The notes below the pieces were generated by a model. The model had not been told where the DNA came from, made no database searches, and saw only the letters and a list, made by a program, of their open reading frames with translations. 64,000 bases of DNA from positions 62,001-126,000 of the forward strand of contig NZ_JBDJAW010000015.1 of NCBI RefSeq assembly GCF_039649665.1. Direction: 5' to 3'. Below, in pieces: positions 15,659-23,822 of this stretch. The DNA is from Microbispora sp. ZYX-F-249. Lineage in GTDB: Bacteria; Actinomycetota; Actinomycetes; Streptosporangiales; Streptosporangiaceae. The translations under genes and the position numbers were made by a program. The stretch's first letter is position 1; every line of letters begins with the position of its first letter.

Positions 15659-17155
15659 GTGGCGCGAAAAAATACTGTACCTGTTCTTCTGGCGGTGACG
15701 GTCGCGGGCGGCCTGACACTCGGCACCCATGGGATCGCCAATGCGCAGACCCACGCACCCGAGCCGACGTCCGCCACTCAGCCGGAGCAGTACTCGCCCC
15801 CGCTCGACACCCCCGAGGGAGCGCAGAACGGAAACGAGGGCGGCGCGGTCCAGGGTGTGAAGGACTCGGCCACGACGGACCCGAACACGGACGATCCGGC
15901 CGGCGGCGCGGCCACGACGCTGGCCGCGGACGCGCAGTCGGACGCGGTCACGGACGCGGTGCCGGTAGTGGCGGACGCGCAGTCGGACGCCGTCACGGAC
16001 GCGGTGCCGGTCGCCACGGACGCCGACCGCGCCTGCGACGACCAGGTGGCGGCGGACGCGCAGGCCCCGGAGGCCGCCGAGGGCGAGCCGGTCAAGGAGG
16101 CGGTGCCGGTCAAGGAGGCGGCACCGGTCAACGAGGCGGCGCCGGAGGCGGAGCCCGTCAAGGAGGCGGCGCCCGTCGCCGCGCCCGCCGCCCAGAACGC
16201 GGCGGACGTCAAGACGGTCGCGGCGGCCGCCCCGGTCGTGGCCCCCGCGCAGGAGCCGGCGACCGCCGACGTACTGGCGGCGGCGGGTGAGTACGGCCCG
16301 GTGGGGAACGACGGCCTGCGCGCGGACGGCACGTTCGAGGACGGCGCATCGTTCGAGGACGAGTCCCAGGACGCCGAGGACGCCGAGGGCACGGAGGACG
16401 CCGCGAACGCGGCGGACGCGGACGACGACACGGTCGAGGACGCGGTCGAGGACGGCGTGCGGCGTCCCGGCCACGACACCGAGCCGGTCGTGGAGACCGA
16501 GCCCGCAGTGCAAACCGAGCCAGTGGTGCAGACCGAGCCCGCGACCGTGACGCGGCAGGTCGCGGAGCCGGAGGTGGTGGAGAACACCAACTGCCCGAAC
16601 GGCAACTGCAACAACAACAACTGGTTCCAGCCGAGGAACTGGTCCTGGAGCAACTGGCCCCAGACCTACACCTACAACGACACCCAGAACAACAACGGCG
16701 GTCAGGCCCAGCCCGTCGTGGCGCCCGCCGGCGCGGGGGGCAACGGCGGGGTCCTTCCCGTGCAGAACGCCGTGCAGCAGGCCGCCGCCTCTCCCACGGG
16801 GCCCGTCACGCCCGAGGAGATGCCGGCTGAGGCGTCCCTCGAGGAGCCCGGGGAGAGCGCCGAGGGGGAGTACGAGAACGAGCCCGAGGAGTCCGAGCCC
16901 GAGGAGTCCGAGCCCGAGGAGTCCGAGTCCGAGTCCGAGAACGAGGACGAGGACGTCTCCTGGGAGGAGCAGGCTCCGCCGATGATGGGCGGCGCCCCCG
17001 CAGGCCCCCCCGCCGCCGGCCCCGCCGGCCCCGGCGGCCCGGGCTTGCCGTTCACCGGGGCCCCCGTGGGAGTGGGTGCGGCGGGAGCGGGCCTGCTGGC
17101 GTTCGCTCTCGGATGCGCCCTGCTGCCGGGGCGGCGCCGCAGGGCCACGGAGTAG
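15659..17155 (+). CDS. LPXTG-type (LPFTG) cell-wall-anchored protein, acidic and repetitive
   Basis: A 498-residue secreted protein with a C-terminal sorting signal. It begins at GTG 15659 with CGGGAG about 8 bases upstream, then a short signal peptide (NTVPVLLAVTVAGGLTLGTH, then ANAQ). The mature part is low in complexity: DAQSDAVTDAVPV occurs twice, PVKEA-type units occur several times at residues 140-180, TEP(V/A)V(Q/E)-type units near 280-300, an Asn-rich stretch near 315-360, and four EPEESE-type units near 405-425. The C-terminus has GLPFTG, a hydrophobic helix and the basic tail GRRRRATE. No enzymatic domain is visible. It is probably a wall-spanning stalk or adhesin-like protein attached by the neighbouring sortase. 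Confidence 0.85.
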   Translation: MARKNTVPVLLAVTVAGGLTLGTHGIANAQTHAPEPTSATQPEQYSPPLDTPEGAQNGNEGGAVQGVKDSATTDPNTDDPAGGAATTLAADAQSDAVTDAVPVVADAQSDAVTDAVPVATDADRACDDQVAADAQAPEAAEGEPVKEAVPVKEAAPVNEAAPEAEPVKEAAPVAAPAAQNAADVKTVAAAAPVVAPAQEPATADVLAAAGEYGPVGNDGLRADGTFEDGASFEDESQDAEDAEGTEDAANAADADDDTVEDAVEDGVRRPGHDTEPVVETEPAVQTEPVVQTEPATVTRQVAEPEVVENTNCPNGNCNNNNWFQPRNWSWSNWPQTYTYNDTQNNNGGQAQPVVAPAGAGGNGGVLPVQNAVQQAAASPTGPVTPEEMPAEASLEEPGESAEGEYENEPEESEPEESEPEESESESENEDEDVSWEEQAPPMMGGAPAGPPAAGPAGPGGPGLPFTGAPVGVGAAGAGLLAFALGCALLPGRRRRATE

Positions 17156-17324
17156 ACCGGCGCCGGTGCGGCCCGGCGGGCCGGCCGGAGCATGCGGGGC
17201 GGGCCGTTCCTGTGCCGTTGGGAAACCACGGCGACGGCGGCCCGCCCCGGACTTCGGCCCCGAGCGCGCCGCCGCACACGGACGGAAGCCGGGCGCGCGA
17301 AGCGTCGTCGCTACGACACGACGG

Positions 17325-17356
17325 AAACGGGCGGCCCCCCGAGGGGCCGCCCGTTT
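17325..17356. terminator. Strong bidirectional terminator between the LPFTG gene and the amidase gene
   Basis: A perfect 14-bp stem (AAACGGGCGGCCCC and its complement GGGGCCGCCCGTTT) with a CCGA loop. The A/T ends provide short U-tracts on both strands. It lies between convergent genes at 17155 and 17444. Confidence 0.85.
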
Positions 17357-17443
17357 GCGTTGCCACCGGCGTCGCCGGGTGTCGCTCGCGCCGTCCCCGG
17401 AGCGACCCCCGCCCGCGCACGGGCGGGTCGCGGCTGAGCGGTG

Positions 17444-18271
17444 TCAGGCGCGGTCACGCCTCGTCAGGTCGTGCGGGCCCACCGCCGGACCGTGCTCGTA
17501 CGGCAGGTCACCGATCAGCGCGGCCCCCTCGTAGGCGCCGTCCGACAGCGCGAGCCGCGGCGGCGGGGGCTCGTCCCGTCCGGATCCGCGACCGCCGAGA
17601 CGGCGGGCGACGTCGTCCCGCAGCCGCGGCAGGTACGCGTAGAGGCGGTCGCCCGGGCAGGCGGTCCGGTTGAGGTCGCGGTGGCCGACGACGGCCTCGT
17701 GCGGGTCGAGGTCGTACACGTCGCACAGCCAGGCGAGCAGCGTGGTGAGCGCGGACAGCTGCCGGGCCGGGGGCAGGACGGAGGTGTAGGTCCCCTCGGT
17801 CTCGATGCCCAGCGTGTGGTCGTTGTGGTCGGCCGCCTGCGCGCCCAGCACGTGCCTGCCCGCCTCGACGGCCGGCAGCGAGCGGTTGCGGCCTTCCATC
17901 ACGTATCCGCCCCGGCTGACGGTGAACTGCTCGCCGATGTCCTCCCAGCCGTTGCGCCGCATGTGGTAGCGCTGGATCGACCGGGACAGCCGGAAAGCGG
18001 CATCGAGGTCGGCCGGGCCCGTGTTCGCCGTCGCCGTGTGGTGGACGACGAGCCGGTCGGGCGCCCGGTCGAGCACCTCGGCCTTGCTCCTCGGCGGGTC
18101 GGCCTTCCAGTCGGACCGGGTGTACACGCGCGGCCGGCGCGGGCGGCCGCCGGCCCAGACGGGCGTGGCCGTCGCGGCGATCCCGCCCTGCACGGCCAGG
18201 ATCGCCGCGGGCAGGCGGGCCGACCACAGGAGCCCCGTCGAAAGAAACGAGCGGCGTGAGACCGCTGACAT
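17444..18271 (-). CDS. Tat-exported N-acetylmuramoyl-L-alanine amidase (PGRP/amidase_2 type)
   Basis: A 275-residue exported peptidoglycan amidase. The N-terminus SAVSRRSFLSTGLLWSARLP is a twin-arginine signal. The amidase domain covers about residues 55-225: YTRSDWKADPP, VVHHTATANTGPADLDAAFR (zinc His), GEQFTVSRGGYVMEGR, HNDHTLGIETEG and VVGHRDLNRTACPGDRLY (second His and Cys of the zinc site). The rest is a proline-rich tail. The ATG at 18271 follows GGGGAGGACGG; an upstream extension of 39 codons lacks similarity. Likely function is cleavage of the amide between muramic acid and L-Ala during wall turnover. It is convergent with the LPFTG gene. Confidence 0.88.
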   Translation of the reverse strand: MSAVSRRSFLSTGLLWSARLPAAILAVQGGIAATATPVWAGGRPRRPRVYTRSDWKADPPRSKAEVLDRAPDRLVVHHTATANTGPADLDAAFRLSRSIQRYHMRRNGWEDIGEQFTVSRGGYVMEGRNRSLPAVEAGRHVLGAQAADHNDHTLGIETEGTYTSVLPPARQLSALTTLLAWLCDVYDLDPHEAVVGHRDLNRTACPGDRLYAYLPRLRDDVARRLGGRGSGRDEPPPPRLALSDGAYEGAALIGDLPYEHGPAVGPHDLTRRDRA

Positions 18272-18743
18272 CCGTCCTCCCCGAGTGCACGCGGGCCCTC
18301 GGGGGCCCTCGTCCGGCGGGAGGCGGCATCGGTATCCCCTTTCTCCGCCGCGGATATTCCTGCGGGCGGAAAACCGGTCACATGTCAACCGAAATGTCCG
18401 CGCTATTTCCCGCGGAGAAACGCCGTAGTCCGGTCATGGAATGGCAGTCCCGCGATCGCGGGAATGTCGCGAAATTTCCCGTACGGGCCCGGATGCGGGC
18501 GGCACTGACCTTGCGTGACGACGGCGGGCCGGGCGGGGCCGCCCGGCGTCACGCGGACGAAACGCGGGCCACACGAGAGGCGGGCCCGTGTTAACCCGAT
18601 GTTGCATCCGTTATGCCTGTGGATTGCGTGTTTCGCGGGTGCGGCACATGTAACGGCCGCACGGTCACGCATGGTCAAAGTGCGTAACGCGCTCTTCCTA
18701 GCTTCTGGTACCGGCCCCAGATGCCGAAGACGCGGGAGGAACG
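18272..18743. promoter_or_regulatory. 472-base divergent promoter region with a 16-bp perfect palindrome
   Basis: No gene is supported here. The region separates the amidase (minus) and the nitrate porter (plus). It contains the perfect palindrome TCCCGCGATCGCGGGA at 18448-18463, followed closely by GGGAA and TTTCCC half-sites, and an AT-richer patch at 18590-18700 with GTAAC, GTCAC and GTAAC triplet-like half-sites starting at 18650, 18664 and 18684. The latter recall GlnR sites but their spacing is wrong. A GGGAGGA ribosome site precedes the porter start. Confidence 0.5.
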
Positions 18744-20099
18744 ATGACGGCGACGCAGGCGGCGACTCCAGGGAAGGGCCGCTGGATAGGTGACTGGCGA
18801 CCGGACGATTCCGCTTTCTGGGAGAGCTCCGGCAAGAAGGTGGCCCGGCGGAACCTGGTGTTCTCGATCCTGGCCGAGCACCTCGGGTTCACCCTGTGGA
18901 CCGTGTGGAGCATCGTCTCCGTCAAGCTCGGCGCCTACAAGTTCTCCACCGACCAGCTCTTCTGGATCGTGTCGCTGCCCAACCTGGTGGGCTCCGCGCT
19001 GCGCATCCCCTACACCTTCGCGCCCGCCCGGTTCGGCGGCCGCAACTGGACAGTGGTCAGCGCGCTGCTGCTGCTGGTGCCCGCCGGCCTGCTCGCGGTG
19101 GCGGTGAACGACCCCGGCACGCCCTACTGGGCCTTCCTGGTGATCGCGGCGACGGCCGGGCTCGGCGGCGGCAACTTCGCCTCCAGCATGGCCAACATCA
19201 CCTACTTCTACCCGCAGAACAGGCAGGGCGCCGCCCTCGGCCTGAACGCGGCCGGCGGCAACATCGGCGTCAGCTCCGTGCAGTTGCTGATGCCGCTGGT
19301 CATCGCGGGGTTCGGGCTGGCCGCCGCCGGGTTGTTCTGGGTGCCGTTCATCCTGGCAGCCGCCGCCGGGGCGTACTTCTGCATGGACAACCTCACCTCG
19401 GCCAAGGCGGAGCCGAGGGAGATGGCCAAGGCGGCCGGCCGGGCGCAGACGTGGATCATGTCGGTCCTCTACATCGGCACGTTCGGCTCGTTCATCGGCT
19501 ACTCCACGGCGTTCCCGCTGCTGATCAAGTCGCAGTTCCCGGAGCAGGCCGCGCTGACCTCGCTCGCGTTCCTCGGCCCGCTGGTCGGCTCGGTCATCCG
19601 GCCCGTCGGCGGCTGGCTGTCGGACCGCCTCGGCGGGGCCTCGGTGACGTTCTGGAACTTCGCCGCGATGATCGTCTCGGTCCTGCTCGTGTGGCAGGCC
19701 ATGACCGCGCACAGCTTCGCGCTGTTCTTCGCCGCCTTCATGCTGCTGATCGGCACCGCGGGCGTCGGCAACGGCTCCACGTACCGGATGATCCCGGCGA
19801 TCTTCCGGGCGAAGGCCGTCGGCGGCGTCGAGCCCGGCACCCCGGAGTACGAGGCGGCGCTGGCGACCGGCAAGCGCGACGCGTCGGCGGCCATCGGGTT
19901 CATCTCCGCGATCGGCGCCTTCGGCGGGTTCTTCATCAACCGCGGATTCGGCAGCTCCATCGCCGCCACCGGCGGCGCGGGGGCCGCGCTGGCGGCCTTC
20001 GCCGCCTTCTACGCGATCTGCTTCGGGCTCACCTGGTTCTGCTACATGCGCACCCTCGGCGCGAAGGCCGCGCCGAACCTGGCGGCCGCCCGCGTCTGA
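18744..20099 (+). CDS. narK: Nitrate/nitrite MFS transporter (NarK/NasA type)
   Basis: A 451-residue, 12-helix major facilitator protein. The nitrate-porter signatures are present: LGGGNFASSMANITYFYP in helix 5 and the GLNAAGGNIGVS segment directly after it, plus the RPVGGWLSDRLGG motif between later helices. Family members import nitrate (and may exchange nitrite). ATG 18744 follows GGGAGGA. It is the first gene of the nitrate-assimilation block, and a terminator at 20109 separates it from the reductase genes, so import can be set independently. Confidence 0.93.
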   Translation: MTATQAATPGKGRWIGDWRPDDSAFWESSGKKVARRNLVFSILAEHLGFTLWTVWSIVSVKLGAYKFSTDQLFWIVSLPNLVGSALRIPYTFAPARFGGRNWTVVSALLLLVPAGLLAVAVNDPGTPYWAFLVIAATAGLGGGNFASSMANITYFYPQNRQGAALGLNAAGGNIGVSSVQLLMPLVIAGFGLAAAGLFWVPFILAAAAGAYFCMDNLTSAKAEPREMAKAAGRAQTWIMSVLYIGTFGSFIGYSTAFPLLIKSQFPEQAALTSLAFLGPLVGSVIRPVGGWLSDRLGGASVTFWNFAAMIVSVLLVWQAMTAHSFALFFAAFMLLIGTAGVGNGSTYRMIPAIFRAKAVGGVEPGTPEYEAALATGKRDASAAIGFISAIGAFGGFFINRGFGSSIAATGGAGAALAAFAAFYAICFGLTWFCYMRTLGAKAAPNLAAARV

Positions 20100-20108
20100 A
20101 CTGCCGAT

Positions 20109-20136
20109 GCGGGCGCCCGGGCGGCGCCCGCTTTTT
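20109..20136 (+). terminator. Rho-independent terminator after the nitrate porter
   Basis: Stem GCGGGCGCC / GGCGCCCGC (9 bp, 20109-20117 and 20123-20131), 5-base loop CGGGC, followed directly by TTTTT. It begins 9 bases after the porter stop. Confidence 0.88.
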
Positions 20137-20268
20137 CCGGACCGATGCCTCACAAGCGGCGACAGCACAAGTGAGCTTCCGAGACGACGGGGTCTCTCAC
20201 ACGCCGCGCTCACCGAAGTTAGCGCGGTTGGCGCCTTGTAGCACAGCGGTAACAGAAGGGACCCAGCG

Positions 20269-22416
20269 GTGAAACCGCCTGTCAGCACCATCGGATCCAT
20301 GCCGATCTCACTCCACGCTCCCGGGCCTGTGATCTCACGGGCCGCCGCGGACACGACCGTGGGCCCGGCCACGCACTGCCCGTACTGCGCCCTGCAGTGC
20401 GGCATGTACGTCAGAGAAGGGGAGATCACCCCGCGGGAGGACATCCCGGCCAACGCCGGCGGCCTGTGCCAGAAGGGCTGGACGGCCGCCGAACTGCTGA
20501 CCTCGCCCGAACGGCTCACCACTCCGCTGCTGCACGGCGACCCGGTGAGCTGGGACGAGGCGCTCGACTACGTCGCAACCCGGATCGAGGCCGTCAGGGC
20601 CGGGCACGGGCCGGACGCCGTGGCGGTGTTCGGCGGCGGCGGGCTGACCAACGAGAAGGCCTACCAGCTCGGCAAGTTCGCCAGGGTGGCGCTGCGGACC
20701 AGCCAGATCGACTACAACGGCAGGTTCTGCATGTCGTCGGCGGCGGCCGCGGTCAACCGGGCCTTCGGCATGGACCGGGGTCTGCCGTTCCCCATCACCG
20801 ACGTCGCCCGCGCGGACGCCGTCCTGTTCGCCGGGGGCAACGTCGCCGAGACCATGCCCCCCTTCGTGCGGCACCTGACCGCGATGCGGTCCGGGGGCGG
20901 CAGGCTCGTCGTCGTCGATCCGCGTCTCACCCAGACCGCCAAGATGGCCGACCTGCACCTGCAGGTCACCCCGGGCACCGACCTCGCGCTGGCACTCGGC
21001 CTGCTGCACATCGCGATCGCCGACGGGTACGCCGACCTGGACTACCTGGCCGCCCGCACGACCGGCTTCGAGGCGGTGCGCACCTCCGTCTCCGCCTGGT
21101 GGCCCGAGCGGGTGGAGCGCGTCACCGGCGTCCCGGTCGCGCGGATGCGCGAGGCCGTACGGATCCTCGGCGAGGCGGAGCGCGCGATGGTGCTGACCGG
21201 CCGGGGCGCCGAGCAGCACGCCAAGGGCACCGACACGGTCACCGCGTTCGTCAACCTGGCGCTCACCCTCGGGCTGCCCGGCCGTGCGGGCTCCGGCTAC
21301 GGCTGCGTGACCGGCCAGGGCAACGGCCAGGGCGGCAGGGAGCACGGTCAGAAGGCCGACCAGCTCCCCGGCTACCGCAAGATCGACGACCCGGCGGCGC
21401 GGGCGCACGTCGCGGCCGTCTGGGGGATCGACCCCACCGACCTGCCCGGCCCCGGCCGGTCGGCGTACGAGCTGCTGGACGCGCTCGGCACGCCACGGGG
21501 ACCGAAGGCGCTGCTGCTGTTCGGCTCCAACCCCGTCGTCTCGGCGCCGCGCGCCGGGCACGTCGCGCGGCGGCTGGAGGCGCTGGACCTGCTCGTGGTC
21601 TGCGACTTCGTGCTGTCGGAGACCGCGGCCATGGCCGACGTCGTGCTGCCCACGACCCAGTGGGCCGAGGAGTCGGGCACGATGACCAACCTGGAGGGCC
21701 GGGTCCTGCTGCGCCGCCGGGCCGCCGCGCCCCCGCCCGGCGCGCGCACCGACCTGGAGATCCTGCGGGGCCTCGCCGAGCGGCTCGGCTGCGGCGAGAA
21801 GTTCCCCGCCGACCCGCGCACGGTCTTCGACGAGCTGCGCCGGGCCTCCGCCGGGGGCGTCGCCGACTACTCCGGCATCACCTACGAGCGGATCGCGGCC
21901 GAGACCGGGGTGTTCTGGCCGTGTCCCGAGACGCCGGGGGAGCCCCATCCCGGCACCCCGCGGCCCTTCCTGGACGGCTTCGCCACCCCGGACGGCCGGG
22001 CACGCCTCGTGCCGGTGGACCACCGCCCGCCCGCCGAGGACGTGGACGAGGAGTTCCCCCTCTACCTGACCACCGGGCGCGTGCTCGCCCACTACCAGTC
22101 GGGGGCGCAGACGCGCCGGATCCGCCCGCTCACGCAGGCGTCGCCGGAGGTGTTCGTGGAGCTGCACCCGGACCTCGCCGAGCGGCTGGGCGTCGTCCCC
22201 GGCGACCGCGTCCGGGTGCGCAGCCGCCGGGGCGCCGCCGAGGGTGTCGCCCGGGTGAACGCCTCGATCCGGCCGGACACGCTGTTCATGCCGTTCCACT
22301 GGGAGGGCGTCAACGTGCTCACCAACCCGGCGCTCGACCCCACGTCGCGGATGCCGGAGTTCAAGGTCTGCGCCGCCGCCATCGAGCGCTGCGAAGACGG
22401 GGAGCGTGTCGCGTGA
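20269..22416 (+). CDS. nasA: Assimilatory nitrate reductase, molybdopterin catalytic subunit
   Basis: A 715-residue molybdenum bis-MGD enzyme reducing nitrate to nitrite in the cytoplasm. An N-terminal [4Fe-4S] site is seen in CPYCALQCGM and GGLCQKGW. The probable Mo ligand is the Cys in NGRFCMSSAAAAVNRAFG. Other conserved parts are GQGNGQGGREHGQKADQLPG and the C-terminal dinucleotide-binding domain (LTTGRVLAHYQSGAQTRRIR). No signal peptide is present, which fits an assimilatory role. GTG 20269 follows AAGGGA; an ATG at 20299 is an alternative. It overlaps the next gene by 4 bases (GTGA), so it forms one operon with the flavoprotein, nirB, nirD, nnaR and the chelatase. Confidence 0.92.
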   Translation: MKPPVSTIGSMPISLHAPGPVISRAAADTTVGPATHCPYCALQCGMYVREGEITPREDIPANAGGLCQKGWTAAELLTSPERLTTPLLHGDPVSWDEALDYVATRIEAVRAGHGPDAVAVFGGGGLTNEKAYQLGKFARVALRTSQIDYNGRFCMSSAAAAVNRAFGMDRGLPFPITDVARADAVLFAGGNVAETMPPFVRHLTAMRSGGGRLVVVDPRLTQTAKMADLHLQVTPGTDLALALGLLHIAIADGYADLDYLAARTTGFEAVRTSVSAWWPERVERVTGVPVARMREAVRILGEAERAMVLTGRGAEQHAKGTDTVTAFVNLALTLGLPGRAGSGYGCVTGQGNGQGGREHGQKADQLPGYRKIDDPAARAHVAAVWGIDPTDLPGPGRSAYELLDALGTPRGPKALLLFGSNPVVSAPRAGHVARRLEALDLLVVCDFVLSETAAMADVVLPTTQWAEESGTMTNLEGRVLLRRRAAAPPPGARTDLEILRGLAERLGCGEKFPADPRTVFDELRRASAGGVADYSGITYERIAAETGVFWPCPETPGEPHPGTPRPFLDGFATPDGRARLVPVDHRPPAEDVDEEFPLYLTTGRVLAHYQSGAQTRRIRPLTQASPEVFVELHPDLAERLGVVPGDRVRVRSRRGAAEGVARVNASIRPDTLFMPFHWEGVNVLTNPALDPTSRMPEFKVCAAAIERCEDGERVA

Positions 22417-23822
22417 GGCTTGTCGTGGTGGGGAACGGGATGGCGGGCTCGCGCCTGGTGAGCGAGGTCCGCGCCCGGGACAAGGCCGTGAAGATCACGG
22501 TGTTCGGCGCCGAGGCCTGGCAGCCGTACAACCGGGTCCTGTTGTCGAACGTGGTGGCCGGCACGTCGAGCCCGGACCAGGTCCGGCTGCTCGACCCCCG
22601 CTGGTACGGCGAGCACGGCGTGACCGCCCGTCTCGGCGTCGCGGTCACCGCCATCGACCGGGACTGCCAGACGGTGGTCGCCGCCGACGGGACGCGTGAG
22701 CCGTACGACGTGCTCGTGCTCGCCACGGGCAGCGAGGCGGTCGTCCCGCCGATCCCCGGAGTGGAGCGGGCCACGGCGTTCCGCACGCTGGACGACTGCG
22801 AGCGGATCAGGGAGGCCGCCGAGAGCGCGCGCAGCGCGGTCGTGGTCGGCGGCGGGCTGCTCGGCATCGAGGCGGCGCGCGGGCTGGCCGGGCGGGGCGT
22901 CCCGGTGACGCTGCTGCACCTGGCCGGCCACCTGATGGAGCGCCAGCTCGACGAGGAGGCCGGGCTCATCCTCCGCGAGACGCTCGACGCGCTCGGCGTG
23001 TCCATCCGCACAGGCGTCACCGTGAGCGCGATCCGCGAGCGGCACGTGGAGCTGGCCGGCGGTGAGCTCGTCGACGCCGGCCTGGTGGTGCTGGCCTGCG
23101 GCGTACGCCCGGTCGTCGGGCTCGCCCGCGACGCCGGTCTGGAGGTGGAGCGCGGCGTCGTCGTGGACGACGAGCTGCGCACCGACGACCCGTCGATCTT
23201 CGCGATCGGGGAGTGCGCCCAGCACGCGGGCCGCGTCTACGGACTGGTCGCCCCCGGCTGGGAGCAGGCGTCGGTCGTGGCCGACCTCGTCACCGGCGCC
23301 GACAAGGGCGCGCGTTACCGCGGCTCGCGGCTGGTCACCCGGCTGAAGGCCAAGAGCGTGGAGCTGGCGGCCATGGGGGAGACCCAGCTGACCGAGGACG
23401 AGGCGGAGATCGTCCGCTTCTCCCACCGGCACAAGGGCACCTACCGCAAGCTCGTCATCCGCGACGGCCGGCTGGTCGGCGCGATCCTGCTGGGCGAGAC
23501 CTCCGCCGTGGGCACGCTGACCCAGCTGTTCGACCGGGGCGGACCCCTGCCCGGCGACCGCACCGGGCTGCTGTTCCCCGACATCGCGGGCGTGGGCGGC
23601 GCGGCCGTGGCCGACAGCCCCACCCGGATGCCGGACTCGGCCCGGGTCTGCCAGTGCAACAACGTGACGAAGGGCCAGATCAGGGCGTGCTGGGAGTCCG
23701 GCGCGCGGGACGTGGAGGCCGTGGCCGCCGCGACGCGGGCCACCACCGGGTGCGGCGGCTGCCGCGACGCGGTGGAGGGCATCGTCGGCTGGCTGTGTGA
23801 GCAGGAGGGCGTAAGCGCATGA
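22413..23822 (+). CDS. NAD(P)H/FAD electron-transfer partner of nitrate reductase (NasB-like, with BFD-type Fe-S domain)
   Basis: A 469-residue flavoprotein. Residues 1-290 are the pyridine-nucleotide-disulfide oxidoreductase fold with the FAD motif VVGNGMAGSRL and the NAD motif VVVGGGLLGIEAARGLAGRG. Residues 290-390 match the NirB middle region. A C-terminal BFD-like [2Fe-2S] domain has CQCNNVTKGQI and TTGCGGC. The protein corresponds to the N-terminal part of NirB without the siroheme domain, like Bacillus NasB, and so most probably carries electrons from NAD(P)H to the catalytic subunit encoded just upstream. Start (GTG 22413) and stop (ATGA 23819-23822) both overlap neighbours. Confidence 0.87.
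   Translation: MRLVVVGNGMAGSRLVSEVRARDKAVKITVFGAEAWQPYNRVLLSNVVAGTSSPDQVRLLDPRWYGEHGVTARLGVAVTAIDRDCQTVVAADGTREPYDVLVLATGSEAVVPPIPGVERATAFRTLDDCERIREAAESARSAVVVGGGLLGIEAARGLAGRGVPVTLLHLAGHLMERQLDEEAGLILRETLDALGVSIRTGVTVSAIRERHVELAGGELVDAGLVVLACGVRPVVGLARDAGLEVERGVVVDDELRTDDPSIFAIGECAQHAGRVYGLVAPGWEQASVVADLVTGADKGARYRGSRLVTRLKAKSVELAAMGETQLTEDEAEIVRFSHRHKGTYRKLVIRDGRLVGAILLGETSAVGTLTQLFDRGGPLPGDRTGLLFPDIAGVGGAAVADSPTRMPDSARVCQCNNVTKGQIRACWESGARDVEAVAAATRATTGCGGCRDAVEGIVGWLCEQEGVSA

Noticed and set aside
15610..15660. tRNA-like D-arm on the minus strand (GCTCAATTGATAGAGC)
   Set aside because: The stem-loop matches a D-arm, but there is no matching acceptor stem, no anticodon stem of five pairs and no GTTCGA-type T-arm downstream. 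It is better read as a stem-loop in the leader of the LPFTG gene.
18650..18688. GlnR-type box upstream of the nitrate porter
   Set aside because: GTAAC, GTCAC and GTAAC half-sites are present, but they are 14 and 20 bases apart and GAAAC partners are missing. The known GlnR pattern needs 11-base steps. A diverged site remains possible.
20397..22412. Long plus-strand frame preceding the NasB-like flavoprotein (part of a 1141-codon frame)
   Set aside because: The first two thirds are Arg/Pro-rich text out of frame with nitrate reductase. Only the part from GTG 22413 has flavoprotein motifs.
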